From contig CAXTJP010000006.1 of NCBI GenBank assembly GCA_964244615.1, positions 1 to 64,000 on the forward strand: a stretch of DNA of 64,000 nucleotides, in the 5' to 3' direction. The notes under the pieces were generated by a model. The model ran no database searches. It saw only the letters and a list, made by a program, of their open reading frames with translations, and had not been told where the DNA came from. The translations under genes were made by a program, and so were the position numbers. Every line of letters begins with the position of its first letter. Position 1 is the first letter of the stretch. Positions 57,020 through 64,000 of this stretch are shown here, piece after piece. The DNA is from BOG-908 sp964244615. Lineage in GTDB: Bacteria; Pseudomonadota; Alphaproteobacteria; Acetobacterales; Acetobacteraceae.

Positions 57020-57924
57020 GCTGCATGCTCCACCATCCAGGCGCACAGCGCGGGAAACGCCATGCCGCGATGCGCCGCCTGTTCCGGCAGCAGCGAAGTG
57101 GGTGTCAGCCCCGGCTGCGTGTTGACCTCGAGCAGCACGAGCCGGCCCGGCTCGCCATGCGTGTCGTCGTAGCGGAAATCGGCGCGCGTGGCGCCGCGGC
57201 AGCCGAGCGCGCGATGCGCGGCCAAAGCGAGGTCCAGCGCCTGCTGCCGCGCCGAATCGTGCAGGCATGCAGGGATGACGTGGTGCGAACCGCCGGCGGC
57301 GTATTTGCTTTCGTAATCGTAGAACGCGTGCGCGGCGTTGATCTCGGTCACCGCCAGCGCCTGCTCGCCCAGCACGCCCACGGTCAGCTCGCGGCCGGGG
57401 ATGAACTCCTCCACCAGCGCCTGCGGGCCGAAGCACCAGTCTGCCGCGATGCGGTGCCGATGGTTTTCCCCCGCGCGCAGGATCTGCACGCCGACAGAGG
57501 AGCCTTCGTTCAGCGGCTTGATCACATACGGCCGGGGCAGCGGATCGCGCTCGTTGAGCTCGACCACGTCGATGACGCGGCCGTGCGCGATCGGCAGCCC
57601 GGCGGCGGCGAACACCGCACGGCTGGCCGCCTTGTCCATCGCCAGGGCCGAGGCGCGCACGCCGGAATGGGTGTAGGGCACGTCGAGCCAGTCCAGCACG
57701 CCCTGGATCACGCCGTCCTCGCCGAAGCGGCCGTGCAGCGCGTTGAACACCGCGTCCGGCTTCGGCTGCAACGCCGCCAGCACCGCGGAGAGATCGTGCC
57801 CGACCTCGACCGGCAGCACGGTGAAGCCCGTCGCGCGCAACGCCGCGATCACCTGCTGACCGCTGGACAGGCTGACCTCGCGTTCGGCGGAGATGCCGCC
57901 GTAGAGCACGGCCACCGTCTTCAC
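57007..57924 (-). CDS. ddl: D-alanine--D-alanine ligase
   Basis: A 305-residue ATP-grasp enzyme making the D-Ala-D-Ala end of the peptidoglycan stem. Motifs: VAVLYGGISAEREVSLSSG, NALHGRFGEDGVIQG, VIKPLNEGSSVGV, LVEEFIPGRELTVGVL and LLEVNTQPGLT. A Tyr in the omega-loop region (YDYESKYAAGG) indicates D-Ala-D-Ala rather than D-Ala-D-Lac specificity. GTG 57924 overlaps the murB stop (GTGA). Confidence 0.96.
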   Translation of the reverse strand: MKTVAVLYGGISAEREVSLSSGQQVIAALRATGFTVLPVEVGHDLSAVLAALQPKPDAVFNALHGRFGEDGVIQGVLDWLDVPYTHSGVRASALAMDKAASRAVFAAAGLPIAHGRVIDVVELNERDPLPRPYVIKPLNEGSSVGVQILRAGENHRHRIAADWCFGPQALVEEFIPGRELTVGVLGEQALAVTEINAAHAFYDYESKYAAGGSHHVIPACLHDSARQQALDLALAAHRALGCRGATRADFRYDDTHGEPGRLVLLEVNTQPGLTPTSLLPEQAAHRGMAFPALCAWMVEHAACRV

Positions 57925-58856
57925 GACAGCACTTCCGGCCGCACGAGCGGCACGCCGATGCGCTTGATCTCCCAGGCCAGCGTCACGCCGCTCGACGCGT
58001 GCACGCGTCGTCGCACCTCCTCGCCCAGGCCCTCGAGGTCCGCGGCGGTGGCGGAGCCGATGTTGAGCAGGAAGTTGCAGTGCTTTTCCGAAACCTGCGC
58101 ACCGCCACGCGTCAGGCCGCGACAGCCTGCGCCTTCGATCAGCTCCCACGCGCGCGCGTCTTCGGGGTTGCGGAAGGTGGAGCCGCCGGTGCGCGCCCGT
58201 ACCGGCTGCGTCGCCTCGCGCGCGCTGCGTATCGCCGCCATGCGCGCCGCGATGGCGGCGGGATCGCCAGGGGCTGCCGCGAACCGCGCGCGCACCACCA
58301 CGCATTCCGGCGGCAGCCCGGAATGGCGATAGGCGAAGCCGATCTGCCCCGCCGGGAGCCGCAGCAACTCTCCCTGTCGCGTCACGATCTCCGCCCAGTC
58401 GAGCGCGCTGCCGACGTCGCCGCCATAGGCGCCGGCGTTCATCGCCACCCCGCCGCCGATGGTGCCGGGGATGCCGGAGAGGAACTCGAGCCCGGTCAGA
58501 CCGGCCGCCGCCGCATGCTCGGCCACGGTCGCGTCCAGCGCCGCGCCCCCGGCGATCACGCCGTCGGCCTGCACTTCGACGGCAGCAAAGCCGCGCGCCA
58601 GCCGCAGCACCACGCCCGCGATGCCGCCATCGCGCACGATCAGGTTGGAGGCGGCACCCAGCACCGTGACCGGGACATGCAGCGGCATGGCGCCCAACAG
58701 CGACGCTAGATCCTCCACGTCCGCCGGCCGCACCAGCAGTTCCGCCGCACCACCCACGCGAAACCAGGTGTTCGGCGCCAGGGGTGCGTCGGCCTGCACG
58801 CGGCCGGCGATCGGCGGCAGGTCCAGCAGCGTTGTCTGTTTGCGCGCGGCCATCAT
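57921..58856 (-). CDS. murB: UDP-N-acetylenolpyruvoylglucosamine reductase
   Basis: A 311-residue FAD enzyme making UDP-MurNAc. FAD-binding and catalytic stretches: VLGAASNLIVRDGGIAG, LSGIPGTIGGGVAMNAGAYG, FAYRHSGLP, GSTFRNPED and GAQVSEKHCNFLLN. The layout is the type II (shorter) MurB common in alphaproteobacteria. ATG 58856 overlaps the murC stop as ATGA. Confidence 0.96.
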   Translation of the reverse strand: MMAARKQTTLLDLPPIAGRVQADAPLAPNTWFRVGGAAELLVRPADVEDLASLLGAMPLHVPVTVLGAASNLIVRDGGIAGVVLRLARGFAAVEVQADGVIAGGAALDATVAEHAAAAGLTGLEFLSGIPGTIGGGVAMNAGAYGGDVGSALDWAEIVTRQGELLRLPAGQIGFAYRHSGLPPECVVVRARFAAAPGDPAAIAARMAAIRSAREATQPVRARTGGSTFRNPEDARAWELIEGAGCRGLTRGGAQVSEKHCNFLLNIGSATAADLEGLGEEVRRRVHASSGVTLAWEIKRIGVPLVRPEVLS

Positions 58857-60286
58857 GCGGCACCGCCGGCGCGCTTGACCGGCCCCTGCAACGACGCAAG
58901 CTGCGCCGGCAAAGCGTGCGCCCAGGTGGTAATGTTGCCGGCGCCGAGGCACACGACGAAGTCGCCGCGCTTGGCGATGGCGTGGACCATCTCGGCCAGG
59001 TGGTCCGGGTTCGCCAGCGGCACCACGCTGCGATGGCCGCTGGCGCGCAGCCCGTCCACCAGCGCGTCGCGGCTGACACCCTCGATCGGCGTCTCGCCCG
59101 CCGCGTAAACCTCGGCCACGATCACCGTGCCGGCGTCGTTCATGCAGGTGCAGAACTCAGTGAACAGCGACGCGAGCCGCGAGTAGCGGTGCGGCTGCAC
59201 CACGGCCACCACGTCGCGCGCGCCGGCCTGCCGTGCGGCGCGCAGCACGGCGGCGATCTCCACCGGATGGTGGCCGTAATCGTCGATGATGGTGATGCCG
59301 CCGATCTCGCCCGTCTTGGTGAAACGCCGCTTGACGCCACGGAAGCCCGCGAACGCGCTGCGCAGGGTCTGGTCGTCGATCTCCATCTCGAACCCGACGG
59401 CGACCGCCGCCAGCGCGTTCTGCACGTTGTGCTGGCCGAGCATGCCGAGGCGGAACGGGCCCATGCGACGGCCGCGCCCACGAAAACGGTCGGTGACCGC
59501 CACGTCGAAGGTGGCGCCGAGCTTGTCGGCGCGCAGGTTCTCGCCGCGTATGTCGGCCTGCGGCGAGAACCCGTAGGTGACGATGCGACGGTCCAGGCGC
59601 GGGATCATCGCCTGCACCGCCGGGTGGTCGATGCACAGCACGGCGAAACCGTAGAACGGGATGTTGCCGACGAACTGGTCGTAGCCCGCGGTCATCGCCT
59701 CGGCCGAACCCCAGTGGTCGAGGTGCTCGGGATCCATGTTGGTGACGACGGCGATGGTGGCCGGCAGGCGCAGGAAACTGCCGTCGGATTCGTCGGCTTC
59801 GACCACCATCCAGTCGCCCGCGCCGAGCCGCGTGTTGCTGCCGTAGGCCTCGATGATGCCGCCGTTGATGACGGTCGGATCGAGCCTGGCCGCCTCGAGC
59901 ACGGCGGCGATCAGGCTGGTGGTGGTCGTCTTGCCATGCGTGCCGCCGACCGCTATCGCCCAGCGCAGGCGCATCAGCTCGGCCAGCATCTCGGCGCGTC
60001 GCACCACCGGGATCAGGCGTTGGCGCGCGGTCACCACTTCTGGGTTGTCGTGCCGCACGGCGGTGGACACCACCACCACCTGCGCGTCGCCGAGGTTCGC
60101 GGCGTCGTGGCCGATGGAGACGTGCATGCCCTGCGCCCGCAGGCGTCGCACGTTGGCGTTGTCGGCGATGTCGCTGCCCTGCACCGCGTAGCCGAGCGTG
60201 TGCAGCACCTCGGCGATGCCGGACATGCCGATGCCGCCGATGCCGACGAAGTGGATCTTGCCGATGCTGAGCGGCAGCGCCCTCAT
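58853..60286 (-). CDS. murC: UDP-N-acetylmuramate--L-alanine ligase
   Basis: A 477-residue Mur ligase adding L-Ala to UDP-MurNAc. The UDP-binding Rossmann start is IHFVGIGGIGMSGIAEVL, ATP binding is by VGGTHGKTTTTSLIA, and ATNMD-type VTNMDPEHLDHWGS and DDYGHHPVEIAAVL are the family landmarks. Length is typical. The first codons overlap the murG stop (ATGA at 60283-60286). Confidence 0.97.
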   Translation of the reverse strand: MRALPLSIGKIHFVGIGGIGMSGIAEVLHTLGYAVQGSDIADNANVRRLRAQGMHVSIGHDAANLGDAQVVVVSTAVRHDNPEVVTARQRLIPVVRRAEMLAELMRLRWAIAVGGTHGKTTTTSLIAAVLEAARLDPTVINGGIIEAYGSNTRLGAGDWMVVEADESDGSFLRLPATIAVVTNMDPEHLDHWGSAEAMTAGYDQFVGNIPFYGFAVLCIDHPAVQAMIPRLDRRIVTYGFSPQADIRGENLRADKLGATFDVAVTDRFRGRGRRMGPFRLGMLGQHNVQNALAAVAVGFEMEIDDQTLRSAFAGFRGVKRRFTKTGEIGGITIIDDYGHHPVEIAAVLRAARQAGARDVVAVVQPHRYSRLASLFTEFCTCMNDAGTVIVAEVYAAGETPIEGVSRDALVDGLRASGHRSVVPLANPDHLAEMVHAIAKRGDFVVCLGAGNITTWAHALPAQLASLQGPVKRAGGAA

Positions 60287-61392
60287 CGCGGCACCGCATG
60301 GCGCAGGATCACCGCCTCGATCGCGTCGGCCAACGCGTCCGCCGCTTCCGGCCGCGCCGTCGTCGCCACCTGGCTCGCGGAATCCTGCAACGCGCCCGGG
60401 TCCTCGAACAGCCCGGCAAGCAGGCCGGCCAGATGCGAGGGCGTGAAATCCGCCTGCGCCACCACGCGCGCGCCGGTCAGTGCGCGTGCGTTGGCCGCCT
60501 GGTGATCGTCGATCGCCGAGGGCAGCGGCACCAGGATCGCCGGGCGTCCGGCCACCGCGATCTCGGCACAGCTCGATGCGCCGGCGCGCGAGATCACGAG
60601 GTGCGCGGCGCCGAGGCGCTGTGCCACGTCGCCGAAGAACGTCGCCAGCTCGACCGCCACGCCCGCCGCGTCGTAGCGGCGTCGCACGGCATCGATGTCC
60701 TCCGAACGGCATTGCTGAACCACGTGCAGACGCGAACGCACGCGCTCGTCCAAAAGGCTGACCGCCGCCGGCACGACCTCGCTGAACACGCGCGCGCCGA
60801 GCGAGCCGCCGAGGACAAGAAGCGCGATGCGCTCCTGCGGCGGCGCATAGGGCAAACCGGCCAGCGCGCGGATGGCCGGGCGCACCGGGTTGCCGGTCGC
60901 AACCGTGGCCACCCCGTCGGGCACGCCGCGCGTGTCCCGGAAACCAAGCGCCAGCAGGTCGGCGAAACGCGCGCAGAAACGGTTGGCACGACCGAGCACG
61001 GCGTTCTGCTCGTGCAGAACGATGGCGGGCCGCCGGCGCAGCGATCGCGCGGCGAGGATCGGCGGCACGCAGGGATAGCCGCCGAAACCCACGATCGCAG
61101 CAGCATCGAGACGTGCCAGGTGACGCCGCGCCTGCACGATGCCGGCGCCGAGCGAGAACACCGCACCCGCCGCGCGAACGGCGCCGCGGCCGGCGACGCC
61201 TGCACCGCGCAGGGTGTGATGTTCCCCGCCCGCGAACACCGTGCCGAGGCGTGCACCGGTGCGCGCATCGGTCATCAGCACCACACGCTGGCCGCGCGCG
61301 CGCAACGCGGACGCAAGCGCCTCGGCAGGAAAGAAATGTCCGCCCGTTCCGCCCGCGGCGATGACGATGGGACGTGCCGCCGGGCCTCTCAT
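60283..61392 (-). CDS. murG: MurG N-acetylglucosaminyltransferase
   Basis: A 369-residue GT28 enzyme that converts lipid I to lipid II at the inner membrane face. Motifs: IVIAAGGTGGHFFPAEALA, VGFGGYPCVPPILAA, HEQNAVLGRANRF and SRAGASSCAEIAVAGRPAIL followed by DDHQAANA. Start is either ATG 61392 (MRGPAARP), 10 bases after the ftsW stop, or ATG 61419, overlapping ftsW by 17 bases; the former fits family length. Neither has a strong ribosome site, consistent with coupling. Confidence 0.95.
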   Translation of the reverse strand: MRGPAARPIVIAAGGTGGHFFPAEALASALRARGQRVVLMTDARTGARLGTVFAGGEHHTLRGAGVAGRGAVRAAGAVFSLGAGIVQARRHLARLDAAAIVGFGGYPCVPPILAARSLRRRPAIVLHEQNAVLGRANRFCARFADLLALGFRDTRGVPDGVATVATGNPVRPAIRALAGLPYAPPQERIALLVLGGSLGARVFSEVVPAAVSLLDERVRSRLHVVQQCRSEDIDAVRRRYDAAGVAVELATFFGDVAQRLGAAHLVISRAGASSCAEIAVAGRPAILVPLPSAIDDHQAANARALTGARVVAQADFTPSHLAGLLAGLFEDPGALQDSASQVATTARPEAADALADAIEAVILRHAVPR

Positions 61393-61402
61393 GCCGCAAC
61401 TT

Positions 61403-62524
61403 TCACGATGGATCGCCATGCGTGCGGCGACGGGTGAGGGCCAGAACCATGCCCATGCCGAGTGCTACCGAAATTGCCGAGCTGCCGCCATAGGAAATGA
61501 AGGGAAGCGTCATTCCCTTCGTCGGGATCAGATGCAGTGCGGACGCCATGTTCACGAACGCCTGCAGGCCGAAGCCGGTGACGAGACCGGCGGCCGCCAG
61601 GATGACGAACTCGTCGTTCTCCTGAACCAGGCGCAACAGCCCGCGCAGCACGATGAACGCGAACACGCCGAGTATGGCGAGGCAGATCAGCAGCCCGAAC
61701 TCCTCGCCGGCGACGGCGAACACGAAGTCGGCGTGTGCGTCCGGCAGCAGGTCCTTCACGCGTCCTTCGCCGGGACCGCGACCGAGCAGCCCGCCATTGC
61801 CGAACGCCTGCAACGCCGTGTCCACCTGGTAGTGGTCGCCGGATTCGGGGTGGACGAAGCGCATCACCCGGCTGCGCACGTGCGGGAACACGACAAAGGC
61901 GCCGACCGCCGCACCCAGCATGCCGATCGCGCCGACGCCGACGAACGCCATGTTCATGCCGCCCACGAACAGCTGCGCGAAAAACACCGCTGCGATGACC
62001 GACAACATGCCGATGTCCGGCTGCGACTTGAGCAGCATCAGGATGACGCCGAACACCGCAAACGCCAGGATGGCGCCGGGGAAGCCGCGCGTGCGGCGCG
62101 ATTCCGTCAGCAGCCACGCGGTGACCACGGCGAAGCAGGGCTTGAGGAACTCGCTCGGCTGGATAGACATGCCCGGTATCGCGATCCAGCGACGCGCGCC
62201 CTTGATCTCTATGCCGTGCACCAGCGTCATCGCGGTCAGCAGGATGGCGAGCAGGCAGCCGACCAGCGCCACGCGGCGGATGTTGCGCGGCGAGAGCAGC
62301 GAGACGCCGACGATGGTGGCGCCGGCAAGTGCGAGGAACACCACCTGCTTGGCGATGAACACGTCGCGCGACTGGTGGATGCGCTCGGCGACCGCCGGGC
62401 TCGCCGCCAGCACCAGCACGTAGCCGAAGCCGATCAGCGTGACGATCGAGAACAGCGTCCAGCGATCGACCGTCCACCACCAGCGGCCGAGCACGGACTG
62501 GTCTGCGCGCGAAAGCGTCGCCAT
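61403..62524 (-). CDS. ftsW: septal peptidoglycan polymerase FtsW
   Basis: A 373-residue SEDS-family glycosyltransferase with about ten membrane helices. Family landmarks are ARRWIAIPGMSIQPSEFL, KSQPDIGM, the periplasmic GLLGRGPGEGRVKDLLPDAH with DFVFAVAGEE, and LPFISYGGSSAI near the end. It polymerises lipid II at the septum with FtsI. Its start touches the murD stop by one base (TGATG). The position between murD and murG supports FtsW rather than RodA. Confidence 0.96.
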   Translation of the reverse strand: MATLSRADQSVLGRWWWTVDRWTLFSIVTLIGFGYVLVLAASPAVAERIHQSRDVFIAKQVVFLALAGATIVGVSLLSPRNIRRVALVGCLLAILLTAMTLVHGIEIKGARRWIAIPGMSIQPSEFLKPCFAVVTAWLLTESRRTRGFPGAILAFAVFGVILMLLKSQPDIGMLSVIAAVFFAQLFVGGMNMAFVGVGAIGMLGAAVGAFVVFPHVRSRVMRFVHPESGDHYQVDTALQAFGNGGLLGRGPGEGRVKDLLPDAHADFVFAVAGEEFGLLICLAILGVFAFIVLRGLLRLVQENDEFVILAAAGLVTGFGLQAFVNMASALHLIPTKGMTLPFISYGGSSAISVALGMGMVLALTRRRTHGDPS

Positions 62525-63885
62525 CACGCAGCCTCCGCCAGCGCGCGCGCCAGCGAGGCGAAGCGGGCGCCGCGCTCCTCGAACCCGGCGAACTGGTCGA
62601 AGCTGGCACAGGCGGGGGAGAGCAGCACCGTGTCGGCTCCCAGCGCGCGCGCGGCGGCGAGCGCCTGCGGCACCGCACGGTCGAGCGTCTCGACCACGCG
62701 GTGCGCCACGCCGTGCGCGGCCAGCGTCGCCGCGAACGGCGCCGCGTCGCGGCCGATCAGCAGCGCTTCTGCCACGCGCGGGAAGTAAGGCGCCAGCGAA
62801 CCGATGCCGCCGGCCTTGGCGATGCCGCCGGCGATCCAGACAAGCCGCTCGTAGCAGCCGAGCGCGCGCGCCGCGGCGTCGGCGTTGGTCGCCTTGCTGT
62901 CGTTGACGAAGCGTATGCCGTCGACCCGCGTCACCAGCTCCTGCCGATGTGCGAGGCCCGCGAAGGTTTCCACCCCAGCCGCCACGTCCTCGCGCGAGAC
63001 CCCGAGGGCAAGCGCCATGGCGGCGGCGGCGGCGGCGTTCTGCGCGTTGTGCACGCCCGGCAGCGCCTGCGCGCTGGCGAGGTCGGCGATCGGGCCGGCG
63101 GCGTCGCGCAGGATCACGCCGTCGCACCAGACATCGGCGCGGTGCGCGCCGGAGATGCGGGTTGCGTGCGGCAGCGTGCCCGCCAGCCGCACGCCCGTCT
63201 CGTCGTCGATGCCGACGACCGCCGCGTCGCCGGGCTGCTGGCGTGCGAAGATCTCACGCTTGGCCGCGAGATAGCCGTCCATGTCGCCATGGCGGTCCAG
63301 GTGGTCCGGGCTGAGGTTGAGCATGCACGCCGCAGCAAAGCGTAACGTTACGAGTCGCTCCAACATGTAGGACGACATCTCCAGCACGTACACGCCCTCG
63401 TCCGGCAGCAACGGCAGGCTGAGTGCGGCGGGGCCGAGGTTGGCACCCGAGGCGTGCGGCACGCCGGCCTTTGCCAGGATGTGCGCGAGCAGCGCGGTGG
63501 TGGTCGATTTCCCGTTGGTGCCGGTGATGCCGGCGAAGCGCGCCTGGCCGCCGCTGCCGCGCACCGCCTGATAGAGCAGCTCAGCGTCCGTCAGGATCGG
63601 GCGTCCGGCGCGGCGGGCGGCCGCGGCGATCCGATGCGGCACCGGCAGCGCGTGCGCGATCCCCGGCGACAGCACCAGCGCGTCGTAGTCGCCGATGTCG
63701 GCGCTCGGGTCCTGGATGATGAAATCCTGCCGCTGCGCCGCCTCGCGCGCGAAGGGCGCGTCGTCCCAGCCGATGACGGTGGCGCCCATCGCGGTCAGCG
63801 CGCGCAAGGCGGCGAGGCCGGCGTGGCCGAGACCCACCACGGCGTAGCGCCGTCCGGCAAAGACCGTCTTCGGGAAATCGCTCAT
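62524..63885 (-). CDS. murD: UDP-N-acetylmuramoylalanine--D-glutamate ligase
   Basis: A 453-residue Mur ligase adding D-Glu. Landmarks: YAVVGLGHAGLAALRAL (UDP-binding), ATP loop GITGTNGKSTTTALLAH, NLSPDHLDRHGDMDGY (carbamoylated-lysine region close by) and NDSKATNADAAARAL. The C-terminal LLSPACASFDQFAGFEERG is diagnostic of MurD. The ATG overlaps the mraY stop (ATGA). Confidence 0.97.
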   Translation of the reverse strand: MSDFPKTVFAGRRYAVVGLGHAGLAALRALTAMGATVIGWDDAPFAREAAQRQDFIIQDPSADIGDYDALVLSPGIAHALPVPHRIAAAARRAGRPILTDAELLYQAVRGSGGQARFAGITGTNGKSTTTALLAHILAKAGVPHASGANLGPAALSLPLLPDEGVYVLEMSSYMLERLVTLRFAAACMLNLSPDHLDRHGDMDGYLAAKREIFARQQPGDAAVVGIDDETGVRLAGTLPHATRISGAHRADVWCDGVILRDAAGPIADLASAQALPGVHNAQNAAAAAAMALALGVSREDVAAGVETFAGLAHRQELVTRVDGIRFVNDSKATNADAAARALGCYERLVWIAGGIAKAGGIGSLAPYFPRVAEALLIGRDAAPFAATLAAHGVAHRVVETLDRAVPQALAAARALGADTVLLSPACASFDQFAGFEERGARFASLARALAEAA

Positions 63886-64000
63886 CGTATCTTCAACGTC
63901 GCCAGGCTGACGAGCGCCAGGATCATCGAGACGATCCAGAAACGGATCACGATTGTGGGTTCGGCCCAGCCCTTCTTCTCGAAATGGTGGTGCAGCGGCG
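63882..64000 (-). CDS. mraY: phospho-MurNAc-pentapeptide transferase MraY (C-terminal end only)
   Basis: Last 39 residues of MraY, cut by the window edge. The catalytic-site motif PLHHHFEKKGW is present, followed by the final membrane helix (IRFWIVSMILALVSLATL) and a short basic end. MraY makes lipid I from UDP-MurNAc-pentapeptide and undecaprenyl phosphate. It precedes murD, the standard order. Confidence 0.95.
   Translation of the reverse strand, partial: PLHHHFEKKGWAEPTIVIRFWIVSMILALVSLATLKIR

Overview
This window is high-GC chromosomal DNA from an alphaproteobacterium. Gene orders (rpsB-tsf-pyrH-frr-uppS-cdsA-dxr-rseP; mraY-murD-ftsW-murG-murC-murB-ddl-ftsQ-ftsA-ftsZ-lpxC), mlaC/mlaA, lptD/lptF/lptG and the style of the intergenic palindromes suggest Rhodospirillales/Acetobacterales, probably Acetobacteraceae. 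That placement is inference; there is no rRNA or tRNA gene here to test it.

Layout. 1-5.1 kb: the end of an exporter-type ABC protein, a lone ParB-like protein, a possible 36-residue lipoprotein and an SsuB/SsuA/SsuC-type importer. 5.2-12.8 kb: a periplasmic M3 peptidase, an acyl-CoA ligase, a PAP2 phosphatase, a small helical protein and an 867-residue protein that joins a DUF1796-type cysteine-peptidase-like region to a CAP10/GT90-type glycosyltransferase region. 13-17.2 kb: enolase, CsbD, then a tight three-gene set of unknown function (membrane-anchored beta-rich protein, membrane-anchored CbbX-like AAA+ ATPase, second membrane-anchored beta-rich protein). 17.4-25.6 kb: the translation/isoprenoid/phospholipid operon ending in rseP, interrupted by a Tat-exported SnoaL-like protein. 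25.6-31.5 kb (minus strand): lptF-lptG-lptD-surA. 31.8-37.2 kb: clpB, a duplicated choice-of-anchor P-like exported protein, and a DUF5872-DUF3140 stress-type pair. 37.4-41.6 kb: mlaA-mlaC, metF-SDR and a DUF3833 lipoprotein. 41.7-47 kb: uvrD, prmA, aminopeptidase P and a hotdog thioesterase. 47.3-64 kb: a continuous minus-strand block running from mraY (cut by the window end) to ligA, covering peptidoglycan precursor synthesis, division, lipid A, outer-membrane assembly and DNA repair.

Most of the window is envelope biology: lipid A (lpxC), LPS export (lptD/F/G), outer-membrane protein folding (surA, bamD, rseP), lipid asymmetry (mlaA/C), undecaprenyl carrier (dxr, uppS), phospholipid (cdsA) and peptidoglycan/division (dcw cluster). 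Two dispersed intergenic element families recur. One is A/T-tract hairpins placed right after stop codons, and one copy supplies a gene's last codons. The other is GC-rich palindromes sitting between divergent genes. Candidate general-stress (EcfG-type) promoters precede csbD and the DUF5872 gene. I found no CRISPR array, insertion sequence, prophage, tRNA or rRNA.
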